A DNA stretch of 64,000 nt. It comes from Acidimicrobiales bacterium (GTDB lineage: Bacteria > Actinomycetota > Acidimicrobiia > Acidimicrobiales > JAHWLA01). Below, piece by piece: positions 24,836-31,344 of the stretch. The notes under the pieces are model-generated. The model saw only the letters and a list, made by a program, of their open reading frames with translations. It made no database searches and was not told where the DNA came from. The DNA is taken from assembly GCA_035536915.1 (NCBI GenBank), contig DATLNE010000044.1:248001-312000 (forward strand), written 5' to 3'. The translations under genes and the position numbers were made by a program. Each line of letters starts with the position of its first letter. Positions within the stretch are counted from its first letter, which is position 1.

Positions 24836-25084
24836 ATGTTGATCGTCTCGGTGTTGCTGGTCGGGCTGGCCGCGGGTGCACTGGCTCGCTTCTTGGTGCC
24901 GGGGCCCGACCCCATGGGCATCTTCGCCACCCTCGCCCTCGGGCTGCTCGGCGCCTGCCTGGGAGCGGTCGCCGCCACAGTGATCTCCGAGGACAACGAC
25001 GGGCTCGGCCTGCTGAGTGCGGTGATCGGCTCGGTGGTGATGCTCCTCCTCTACCGAGCAGTGACACAGCGGCGCCCGGTCTAA
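24836..25084 (+). CDS. GlsB/YeaQ/YmgE-like stress-response membrane protein
   Basis: About 82 residues from ATG 24836. Three hydrophobic segments fit the small transglycosylase-associated (GlsB/YeaQ/YmgE) family: VSVLLVGLAAGALARFLVPG, then IFATLALGLLGACLGA, then LSAVIGSVVMLLLY. The family is membrane-embedded and often stress-induced; molecular function unknown. In-frame GTG codons at 24827 and 24830 are alternatives. The crotonase gene begins 10 bp after the stop. Confidence 0.75.
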   Translation: MLIVSVLLVGLAAGALARFLVPGPDPMGIFATLALGLLGACLGAVAATVISEDNDGLGLLSAVIGSVVMLLLYRAVTQRRPV

Positions 25085-25087
25085 CGT
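25082..25087 (+). promoter_or_regulatory. Leaderless-type -10 (TAACGT) of the crotonase gene
   Basis: TAACGT lies 7 nt upstream of GTG 25095 and overlaps the stop codon of the preceding gene. No ribosome binding site is present. Confidence 0.45.
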
Positions 25088-25094
25088 CCCGCGA

Positions 25095-25952
25095 GTGGAC
25101 CTGAAAGCGACTCGCTACGAAACCGGTGACGGCGTGGCCGTCGTCACCCTCGATCGCCCCGACCGGCTCAACGCCTGGACCAGCCGCATGGAACAAGAGG
25201 TGCGGTGGTCCTTCTCCGAGGCCGACAACGACCCCGACGTCCGGGTCATCGTGCTCACGGGTGCAGGCCGCGGATTCTGCGCAGGCGCCGACATGGCGGC
25301 GCTGAAGCGGCTGGAGGACGGCGCCCGCTACGGCGAGGTCCTCGGACGCGACGGCGGCGAAGGCAGCGAGGTCCCCGAGGTGTCGCCGGGCGCAGGCGTG
25401 CGCCCCGACTTCGAGCACGGCTACTCATGGCTGCTGGGCCTGCGCAAGCCGGTGATCGCCGCGGTGAACGGGGCGGTGGCGGGCGTCGGCTTCGTCCTCA
25501 TGTGCCACACCGACATCCGCTTCGCCGCCGAGGGCGCCAAGCTCACCACCTCCTTCGCCCGCCTCGGCCTACCCGCCGAACACGCCGTCTCGTGGCTCCT
25601 GTCGAGGCTGGTGGGCGCGGGCCGCGCCGCCGACTTGTTGCTGTCGGCCCGCGTCGTGCGAGCCGAAGAGGCCTTCACCATGGGCCTGGTGAACCGGGTG
25701 TTCCCTGCCGAGACGCTGCTCGACGAGACCATGGCCTACGCCAAGGCGATGGCCGCCGAGTGCTCCCCCGCCTCGCTCCTCACCATGAAGCGCCAGCTGT
25801 GGACCGGCCTGCTCGACTCGCTCGACTCGGCCGCCTCCGACGCCGAGGCCCTGCTGCTCAAGATGCTGGCCGAGGACGACTTCAAAGAAGGCGTGCGCGC
25901 CTACCGGGAGAAGCGCCCGCCCGCCTTCACGCCTCTGCCGCGCCAGGGCTGA
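25095..25952 (+). CDS. Enoyl-CoA hydratase/isomerase (crotonase) family protein
   Basis: 285 residues. The crotonase fold is shown by VVTLDRPDRLNAW, the first oxyanion-hole segment GRGFCAGADMAALK, and the second KPVIAAVNGAVAGVGFVLM, where the usual G-x-G-G-G is weakened to A-G-V-G. The catalytic-Glu region is LTTSFARLGLPAEHAVSWLL; a Glu is present in LPAEH. Crotonases act on acyl-CoA C2-C3 bonds, so fatty-acid or branched-chain degradation is plausible. The C-terminal helix is in the expected place. It overlaps the convergent ABC exporter gene by 26 bp. Confidence 0.88.
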   Translation: MDLKATRYETGDGVAVVTLDRPDRLNAWTSRMEQEVRWSFSEADNDPDVRVIVLTGAGRGFCAGADMAALKRLEDGARYGEVLGRDGGEGSEVPEVSPGAGVRPDFEHGYSWLLGLRKPVIAAVNGAVAGVGFVLMCHTDIRFAAEGAKLTTSFARLGLPAEHAVSWLLSRLVGAGRAADLLLSARVVRAEEAFTMGLVNRVFPAETLLDETMAYAKAMAAECSPASLLTMKRQLWTGLLDSLDSAASDAEALLLKMLAEDDFKEGVRAYREKRPPAFTPLPRQG

Positions 25953-27792
25953 CGCCCCGCAGGTACTGCGTCTCGTACAGGTCGGCGTACAGCCCGCCGC
26001 GCCCTACCAGTTCGTCGTGCGTGCCCCGCTCGACGAGGCGCCCGCCGTCGACCACGAGGATCTGGTCGGCGGCCTGGATGGTCGACAGCCGGTGGGCGAT
26101 GACGATCGAGGTGCGGCCCTGCAGCGCCGAGGCCAGCGCCTGCTGCACCAGCACCTCGGTCTCGGAGTCGAGGTGGGCGGTGGCCTCGTCGAGGATGACG
26201 ATGGCCGGGTCCTTGAGCAGCACCCGGGCGATGGCCAGCCGCTGCTTCTCCCCGCCCGACACCCGGTAGCCCCGCTCGCCCACCAAGGTGTCGTAGCCCT
26301 CGGGCAGGGCGGCGATGACGTCGTGGATGCGCGCCGCCCGGCACGCCGCCACCAGTTCCTCGTCGGTGGCGCCGGGCTTGGCGTAGCGCAGGTTGGCCGC
26401 CACCGAGTCGTGGAAGAGGTGGGCGTCCTGGGTGACCACGCCGATGGCGTCGGTGATGCTCTGCAACGTGAGTGTGCGCACGTCGTGGCCGTCGATGCGC
26501 ACGGCGCCGGCGACCACGTCGTAGAGCCGGGGGACGAGGTGCGACAAGGTGGTCTTGCCTGCGCCCGACGGCCCCACCAGCGCGGTCAGGGTGCCGGGCT
26601 CGGCCCGGAACGACACGCCCCGCAGCACCCAGGCAGTGGCGTCGGCGCTGGCCGGTGCCGCGCCCTCCGACTCCAGCGACGCGATCGACACGGTGGCCGC
26701 CGCCGGGTAGCGGAACCACACGTCGTCGACTTCCACGAGCCCCTGCGGCCGCACCAGGGCCGCGGCGTCGGGCGCCTCCTCGATGGCCCGCGGCGCATCG
26801 AGCACCTCGAAGACCCGCTCGAACGACACCATGGCGGTCAACAGCTCGACCCGGGCGCCCGCCAAGTCGGTGAGCGGTGAGTACAGCCGTTGCACGTAGG
26901 CGGCCAGGGCCACCACGGTCCCCAGTTCCAAGGTGCCCCGGATGACGGACCGGGCGCCCAGCCAGTACACGCCCGCAGTGCCCACGGCGCCGACGAGCCC
27001 CAAGGCGGCGAAGAGGATGCGTCCGGTGAAGGCCTGCGTCACCCCGGTGTCGCGCACGTCGGCCGCTCGCTTGGCGAACTCGTCGCCCTCCTGCTGCGGC
27101 CGTCCGAACAGCTTCACGAGCATGGCGCCCGCCACGTTGAACCGCTCGGTCATCGTCGTGTGCATGCCCGCGTTGAGGTGCATGCGTTGGCGGGCCAGTT
27201 CCTTGAGCCGCCGGCCCAAGCGCCGGTCGAGCACCACGAAGGCGGGCAGCACCATCAGCGCCAACCCGGTGATCTGCCAACTGAGCACGACCATGGCGGC
27301 CAGCGTGGTGACCAGTTGCAGCACGTTGGAGGTGACGGTGGCGACGGTGCCCACGGTCTGCTGGGCGCCGACCACGTCGTTGCTCAGCCGCGACAGCAGG
27401 GCGCCCGTCTGGGTGCGGGTGAAGAAGGCGATCGGCATCGACTGCACGTGGTGGTAGAGCGCCACCCGCAGGTCGTAGATCACGCCCTCGCCGATGCGGG
27501 CGCCGAACCACCGGTTGAGCAGGCTGAGCCCGGTGGTGACCACGGCCAAGCCCACGGCGGCGAAGGCCAGCAGGTTGACCAGGCCCATGTCGCGCTCGGG
27601 GATGGCGTGGTCGATGAGGTGCTTGAAGATCAGCGGCGGCACCACGCCCAGCACCGAGGCCAGCACGATGACGCCGAGGTAGACGAACAACATGGCCCGG
27701 TAGGGCCGCACGAACGCCCACGCTCGACGCACGACGGCCCGGTCGAGCCGGGCGTTGTCCACGTCGATGTCGGCACCTCGGAGATAGCGCAT
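25927..27792 (-). CDS. ABC exporter half-transporter (ABCB/MdlB type)
   Basis: 621 residues: six membrane helices in residues ~40-320 and an ATPase domain at ~365-600. Walker A is VGPSGAGKTT, signature YRVSGGEKQRLAIARVL, Walker B PAIVILDEATAHLD with intact catalytic Glu, and the H-loop is IVIAHRLST. It probably works as a homodimer, since no partner gene is adjacent. Substrate (drug, lipid or peptide) unknown. Start ATG 27792, with TAGGTT 12 nt upstream. It stands alone on the minus strand between tRNA-Ser and the convergent crotonase. Confidence 0.92.
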   Translation of the reverse strand: MRYLRGADIDVDNARLDRAVVRRAWAFVRPYRAMLFVYLGVIVLASVLGVVPPLIFKHLIDHAIPERDMGLVNLLAFAAVGLAVVTTGLSLLNRWFGARIGEGVIYDLRVALYHHVQSMPIAFFTRTQTGALLSRLSNDVVGAQQTVGTVATVTSNVLQLVTTLAAMVVLSWQITGLALMVLPAFVVLDRRLGRRLKELARQRMHLNAGMHTTMTERFNVAGAMLVKLFGRPQQEGDEFAKRAADVRDTGVTQAFTGRILFAALGLVGAVGTAGVYWLGARSVIRGTLELGTVVALAAYVQRLYSPLTDLAGARVELLTAMVSFERVFEVLDAPRAIEEAPDAAALVRPQGLVEVDDVWFRYPAAATVSIASLESEGAAPASADATAWVLRGVSFRAEPGTLTALVGPSGAGKTTLSHLVPRLYDVVAGAVRIDGHDVRTLTLQSITDAIGVVTQDAHLFHDSVAANLRYAKPGATDEELVAACRAARIHDVIAALPEGYDTLVGERGYRVSGGEKQRLAIARVLLKDPAIVILDEATAHLDSETEVLVQQALASALQGRTSIVIAHRLSTIQAADQILVVDGGRLVERGTHDELVGRGGLYADLYETQYLRGVSPGAAEA

Positions 27793-27847
27793 CTTGATGA
27801 GGCAAACCTAGGGCGCGGCGACGACATTCCGGGAGTGGACGCGGCAC

Positions 27848-27869
27848 GGGGCCTCCCGGAGGAGGCCCC
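27848..27869. terminator. Terminator hairpin after tRNA-Ser(CGA)
   Basis: Perfect 9-bp GC stem (27848-27856 with 27861-27869) with CGGA loop, 8 bp beyond the 3' end of the tRNA gene on the minus strand. No T tract. Confidence 0.7.
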
Positions 27870-27877
27870 GCTTGCTG

Positions 27878-27964
27878 CGGAGGGGGTGGGATTTGAACCC
27901 ACGGTGAGGTTGCCCCCACAACGGTTTTCGAGACCGTCCGATTCGGCCGCTCTCGCACCCCTCC
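27878..27964 (-). tRNA. tRNA-Ser(CGA)
   Basis: The minus-strand sequence folds as a class II tRNA. The acceptor stem GGAGGGG/CCCCTCC is followed by a G discriminator. The T-arm GTGGGTTCAAATCCCAC, a long variable arm and the anticodon loop CT-CGA-AA with stem ACGGT/ACCGT are seen. 87 nt; CCA is not encoded. Reads codon UCG. Confidence 0.95.
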
Positions 27965-27982
27965 AAGACCGGCCCCGCGACT

Positions 27983-28432
27983 CTAGCGGCGACGACCGGC
28001 GAAGAAGGCCGCCAGAACCGCTCCGCACTCGGGCGCCCGCACGCCGGGGGTGATCGGCACCTCGTGGTTCAGCCGGGGGTCGGCGCACACGTTGTAGACC
28101 GACCCGCAGGCGCCCGCCTTGGGGTCGGCGGCACCGAACACCAAGCGCCCCACCCGGGCCGCCACCAGCGCGCCTGCGCACATGGGGCACGGCTCCAGCG
28201 TCACCACCAAGGTCACGTCGGACAGGCGCCAGTCGGGGCGCCCGGCGGCCACGTCGGCCAGCACCAGCAATTCGGCGTGGGCCAAGGGGTCGGCCCGCAG
28301 CTCCCGTTCGTTGTGGCGGGCGGCCACCACCTGGCCGTCGACCAGGGCCACCGCCCCTACCGGCACGTCGCCGTGGGCCACGGCCGCTTCGGCCTCGGCC
28401 AGCGCCAGCGCCATGGCTTCTTCGTCGGTCAC
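27983..28432 (-). CDS. tadA: tRNA-specific adenosine deaminase (TadA)
   Basis: 149 residues from GTG 28432. The zinc-deaminase motif is complete: His52-Ala-Glu54 (catalytic Glu) and P-Cys82-P-M-Cys85, with NERELR upstream. TadA converts A34 to inosine in tRNA-Arg(ACG), allowing one tRNA to read CGU/CGC/CGA codons. GTG 28432 is chosen because it gives the usual N-terminus (MTDEEAMALALAEAEAA) and a TAGCGT -10 lies 7 nt upstream. It is next to a tRNA-Ser gene, as in many actinobacteria. Confidence 0.92.
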   Translation of the reverse strand: MTDEEAMALALAEAEAAVAHGDVPVGAVALVDGQVVAARHNERELRADPLAHAELLVLADVAAGRPDWRLSDVTLVVTLEPCPMCAGALVAARVGRLVFGAADPKAGACGSVYNVCADPRLNHEVPITPGVRAPECGAVLAAFFAGRRR

Positions 28433-28439
28433 CCGGGTG

Positions 28440-28445
28440 ACGCTA
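28440..28445 (-). promoter_or_regulatory. Leaderless-type -10 (TAGCGT) of tadA
   Basis: TAGCGT on the minus strand ends 7 nt before GTG 28432; no ribosome binding site is present. Confidence 0.5.
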
Positions 28446-28498
28446 GGCGCGGAAAGTTCGGCCCTCCCCAGGAAGGTATCCGCACGACCAGTGAAGAA

Positions 28499-28585
28499 CT
28501 TGACCCCCCAATGGGACCGTTCGGGCGGCGCTGGGGCCGTCCGGGTGGACCCGATTCCGTCGGCGGAACCGAGTTGGGGGTCAAG
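28499..28585. repeat. Long-range inverted repeat in the tadA/caspase intergenic region
   Basis: Left arm 28499-28511 (CTTGACCCCCCAA) and right arm 28574-28585 (TTGGGGGTCAAG) are complementary except for one extra C, with a 62-nt GC-rich loop. The right arm covers the likely start of the caspase-like gene. It could be an RNA switch-like hairpin or an operator pair; nothing in it matches a riboswitch I know. Confidence 0.5.
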
Positions 28586-29662
28586 CTGAACTCGAGCGTC
28601 CGTCGTAGGTGGCGTCTTGCCGTGGCCATGGCGGCCGTGGTCTCGACCTCCTGCGCGACGGCGTCGCTGACCAGTGGGCCGGGTCCCGACGACCTCGCCT
28701 CGGCGGCCGGGCCGCTCGATGCTGCTGTCACCCAGATGGCCACCCTCGAGGCCGCCGCCCCTGCTGCGCCTGCCGACGTGGCCATTGCGCCGCCCCCCGA
28801 GGCCATGGAGGGCGAGACGGCGCTGCGCCCCCCGCCCGCCAAGCTCGCCGCCCGCCCCCAGGGCACCGCTGCAGGCACGTGGGCGGTCATCATCGGCGTC
28901 GACGACTACCCGGGCGTGAAGTACGACCTGCGCTCGGCCGTCAACGACGCCCACGACATGGACCGGGCGCTGGCGGGCATGGGCGTGCCCGGCGAGAACC
29001 GCCTGGTGCTGACCGACGGCCAAGTGACCCGAGGCACGATCCGCAACGCCGTCGAGTGGCTGACCGCCCGGGCCGGTCCCGACGCGGTGGCCGTGTTCTT
29101 CTTCGCCGGCCACGTGCGCAAGTTGTCAGCGACCACCGAAGCCATGATCGGCGCCGACGGACGGGCCGTCTCCGACGCCGAACTGGCCGCGTCGCTGCGG
29201 CCGTTGGCTGCCCGCCGGGCCTGGGTCGGCATTGCCGCGTGTTACGGCGGCGGTTTCACCGAAGTCCTGGCCCCGGGGCGGGTGCTCACCGGTGCCGCCC
29301 CTGCCGACGAGCCCGCCTACGAGAACTCGGAGTTCTCCCGCTCGTACATGGTCGAATTCATGGTGCGCCAAGCCATGATCGAAGGACGGGCACCCGAGAC
29401 CGTGCAGTCGGCTTTTGCCTATGCCCGCGACGCGCTGGCCCAGAAGTACCCGAACCGCCAGCCCGTGCAGTTCGACCACGGCGGCGGTGCGCTCGACCTG
29501 CGCCAGCCGGGCATGCCTGCGCCGCAGCGCAAGCCTTCGCCTGCCCCCCAACAGCCGTCGACGCGGACGACGCCGACCACGGCTGCGCCTCCGAAGAGCG
29601 GCGACGACGGTGGCGACGACGAGAAGAAATGCACCGGGTTGGGCACCCTCTTCGGCTGCTGA
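28574..29662 (+). CDS. Caspase-family (peptidase C14) protein, probably exported
   Basis: About 362 residues from TTG 28574; an in-frame ATG 28511 is an alternative. The N-terminus is basic then hydrophobic (RRRWRLAVAMAAVVSTSCAT), a signal peptide or non-canonical lipobox. After an Ala/Pro linker, the caspase-like domain begins at WAVIIGVDDYPGVKYDLRSA. The catalytic dyad is His180 in FFFAGHVRK (usually SGHG) and Cys223 in GIAACYGGG (usually DACxSG). Prokaryotic caspases (metacaspase/orthocaspase) cut after basic or acidic residues and act in stress, peptide processing or defence. The C-terminus is Pro/Thr-rich and ends in KKCTGLGTLFGC with two Cys. Function unassigned. Confidence 0.75.
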   Translation: MGVKLNSSVRRRWRLAVAMAAVVSTSCATASLTSGPGPDDLASAAGPLDAAVTQMATLEAAAPAAPADVAIAPPPEAMEGETALRPPPAKLAARPQGTAAGTWAVIIGVDDYPGVKYDLRSAVNDAHDMDRALAGMGVPGENRLVLTDGQVTRGTIRNAVEWLTARAGPDAVAVFFFAGHVRKLSATTEAMIGADGRAVSDAELAASLRPLAARRAWVGIAACYGGGFTEVLAPGRVLTGAAPADEPAYENSEFSRSYMVEFMVRQAMIEGRAPETVQSAFAYARDALAQKYPNRQPVQFDHGGGALDLRQPGMPAPQRKPSPAPQQPSTRTTPTTAAPPKSGDDGGDDEKKCTGLGTLFGC

Positions 29663-29749
29663 ACCAGTTGTCCCATTTGCCCGGCTAGGGTTTTCCGGTC
29701 CACGTGTGCACGTCCGTGGGCTTCCACGATCAGGGAGGTTCCTCTCCGC

Positions 29750-30517
29750 ATGTCGTTTTCCGTTCGTCCCCCCGTCCGCCGCCGCTTCCTTGCTCCATTG
29801 GTGATCGCCGCCGCTCTGGTGGGCTCTCTGTTCGCCCTCTCCGCCCCCGGGACTGCCGTGACCAACGACGAGGCCGCCCTCGCCTCATTGGTCAACGGCG
29901 CCCGGGCCGCCGCCGGGTTGCCCGCCCTCGCCGTCAGCGGGGGGCTGTCCGACGTCGCTCGGTCGCATTCGGCCTCGATGGCTGCGGCCGGCGACATCTA
30001 CCACTCCGGTGCGCTCGGCAGCACGGTCGGCACCGCCGTCCCCAACTGGACGTCCGTCGGTGAGAACGTCGGCGTGGGTGCAACCGTGGCCGAGGTGCAC
30101 GCCGCCCTCATGGCGTCCGGTTCGCACCGGGCCAACATCCTGGGCGACTACAACGTGCTCGGCGTCGGCGTGGTGCGCAGCGCCGACGGCCGGCTGTGGG
30201 TGACCGAGCTGTTCGCCAAGACCGCCACGGTCGTGGTCGAGCCTGCTCCTACCCTCGTGCCCGAGCCCGTCCTGGCTCCGGTCGACACCACCGTGGTGAC
30301 TCCGGCCGCTGTGGCCCCGGCACCGACCCCCAAGGCCCGCCCGGCCAAGGTGCGGGCGGCCGCCCGCCCGGCGCCGCGGCGAGCAGCAGCGGTGCGGCCC
30401 GCGGCAGGCGACTGCCTGCCTGAACAGGCGCGGGGCCAGGGCCATGCCTACGGACGGTGCGACGACGTGCCCCGTGGTGCGGGTTCAGCCAACGCCAACG
30501 CCAAGGGCCGGCGCTAG
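29750..30517 (+). CDS. Secreted CAP-domain (SCP/PR-1-like) protein
   Basis: 255 residues. Signal peptide: basic MSFSVRPPVRRR, hydrophobic core, cleavage near SAPGTA. The CAP domain at residues ~38-160 has ASLVNGARAAAGLPALAVSG, SHSASMAAAGDIYHSG (first His), WTSVGENVGVG (Glu) and SGSHRANILGDYNVLGVGVV (second His). This is the metal-binding set of bacterial YkwD-like CAP proteins. The C-terminal ~95 residues are Pro/Ala-rich, basic and probably cell-wall associated. GGGAGG lies 11 nt upstream. It follows the caspase-like gene by 87 bp on the same strand, and a terminator follows. Confidence 0.85.
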   Translation: MSFSVRPPVRRRFLAPLVIAAALVGSLFALSAPGTAVTNDEAALASLVNGARAAAGLPALAVSGGLSDVARSHSASMAAAGDIYHSGALGSTVGTAVPNWTSVGENVGVGATVAEVHAALMASGSHRANILGDYNVLGVGVVRSADGRLWVTELFAKTATVVVEPAPTLVPEPVLAPVDTTVVTPAAVAPAPTPKARPAKVRAAARPAPRRAAAVRPAAGDCLPEQARGQGHAYGRCDDVPRGAGSANANAKGRR

Positions 30518-30528
30518 ACGCTTGGCGT

Positions 30529-30555
30529 CCCCACCGGCCATCTCGGCCGGTGGGG
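30529..30555. terminator. Terminator hairpin between CAP gene and tRNA-Ser(GGA)
   Basis: Perfect 11-bp stem (30529-30539 with 30545-30555) and 5-nt loop, 12 bp after the CAP stop codon. On the minus strand it lies 18 bp after the end of tRNA-Ser(GGA), so it can serve both. Confidence 0.75.
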
Positions 30556-30572
30556 CGCATGCCGAGGCAGAG

Positions 30573-30657
30573 CGGAGGGAGTGGGATTTGAACCCACGGA
30601 GGGTTGCCCCTCACACGACTTCCAATCGTGCCGATTCGGCCGCTCTCGCATCCCTCC
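30573..30657 (-). tRNA. tRNA-Ser(GGA)
   Basis: Class II tRNA on the minus strand. It has acceptor stem GGAGGGA/TCCCTCC with G discriminator, T-arm GTGGGTTCAAATCCCAC, and anticodon stem CACGA/TCGTG with loop TT-GGA-AG. 85 nt; CCA not encoded. Reads UCC/UCU. D-arm and T-arm are nearly the same as in tRNA-Ser(CGA) 2.7 kb away. Confidence 0.95.
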
Positions 30658-30678
30658 GAGCAGCCCGAGGCTATCCGG

Positions 30679-30684
30679 TATCCT
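30679..30684 (+). promoter_or_regulatory. -10 element (TATCCT) of the SRP RNA gene
   Basis: TATCCT lies about 25-30 nt upstream of the base of the SRP RNA stem. It is the best TANNNT between tRNA-Ser and the SRP RNA. Confidence 0.5.
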
Positions 30685-30708
30685 CGGAGGCGTGGCCCGT
30701 CGTTCCGT

Positions 30709-30816
30709 GCGGCGGTCGGGTCCTGCGCAACGGCGCACCGTGAACCGAGTCAGGGCCGGAAGGCAGCAGCTCTCAGCGGATTGCACCGTGTGCCGCAGGC
30801 CAGCCTGACCGTCGCA
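30709..30816 (+). ncRNA. ffs: Signal recognition particle RNA, small bacterial (4.5S) type
   Basis: The conserved domain IV core GTCAGGGCCGGAAGGCAGCA (30749-30768, approximate) contains the asymmetric loop and GGAA tetraloop that bind Ffh. The flanks GGTCGGG-TCCTGCG (from 30714) and CGCAGG-CCAGCCTGACC (to 30810) pair to give the long hairpin, extended by GCGGC/GTCGC. SRP RNA with Ffh delivers membrane proteins to the translocon. Its location just before dnaX is typical of actinobacteria. The 3' third is antisense to the end of the minus-strand gene at 30773-31294. Confidence 0.93.
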
Positions 30817-31294
30817 CCGAGCGCCGGGCCGCTGTCGCGACTGCGGCCAGGAGGCCCGTGGCCACTGCGGCCGGGGCGGCGAAGGGGCGGTCGGCTTCCA
30901 GCAGGCGCTTCGGCTCGACTTGGTTGCACAACCCGGAGCGCCAGCGCCCGTCGTCGTCGCGGCGCAGCAACAGCCCGATGCTCCGGCCCGGCTGCACTTC
31001 GAGTCCGCATGCTGCGCCCGAAGCGGCCGAGTAGACGGTCACGGCCGTTGCGAGGTCGCCCTTCACCGAGCGCTCGACGGTGAAGCGGAAGGCCACGAGC
31101 TGGCCGCCGTTGAGCACGCCGTTGGCGTCGGGCGCCGTCTCGTCCTGCGATAGGAGGGCGCCGACGAAGGCGGCGTCGGCGTTGCGCAGCCCCTTGCGGG
31201 GGTCGACCACGACGCACGTGCAGGCCCAGGCCGCCATGGTTGAGGCGACCGTCAGGGCCAGCCACATGCCGGCGACCACGGCGACGCGTCTCAT
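30773..31294 (-). CDS. Secreted netrin/TIMP-like protein
   Basis: 173 residues. The signal peptide is cleaved near AAWA|CTC, so the mature protein begins C-T-C-V-V-V-D-P, as in NTR/TIMP-like domains, where the N-terminal Cys is engaged in disulfides. RNADAAFVGALLSQ and FRFTVERSVKGDLATAVTVY are typical strands; further Cys are seen in AACGLEV and GLCNQV. Role unknown, extracellular or cell-surface. The hydrophobic segment PAAVATGLLAAVATAA followed by RR near the C-terminus could be a membrane anchor. The last ~14 codons lie antisense to the SRP RNA. Confidence 0.6.
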   Translation of the reverse strand: MRRVAVVAGMWLALTVASTMAAWACTCVVVDPRKGLRNADAAFVGALLSQDETAPDANGVLNGGQLVAFRFTVERSVKGDLATAVTVYSAASGAACGLEVQPGRSIGLLLRRDDDGRWRSGLCNQVEPKRLLEADRPFAAPAAVATGLLAAVATAARRSVRRSGWPAAHGAIR

Positions 31295-31330
31295 GCCGGT
31301 GCGACGAGCGTGCGGCGGCTCCGGTTCCCG

Positions 31331-31336
31331 TAGGCT
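31331..31336 (+). promoter_or_regulatory. Leaderless-type -10 (TAGGCT) of dnaX
   Basis: TAGGCT lies 8 nt before ATG 31345; no ribosome binding site. Confidence 0.5.
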
Positions 31337-31344
31337 CCGAGCCG

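Noticed and set aside
29663-29749. Riboswitch (such as ydaO type) upstream of the CAP-domain gene
   Set aside because: I could not find the conserved sequence blocks or pairing of a known riboswitch class in the 87-bp leader.
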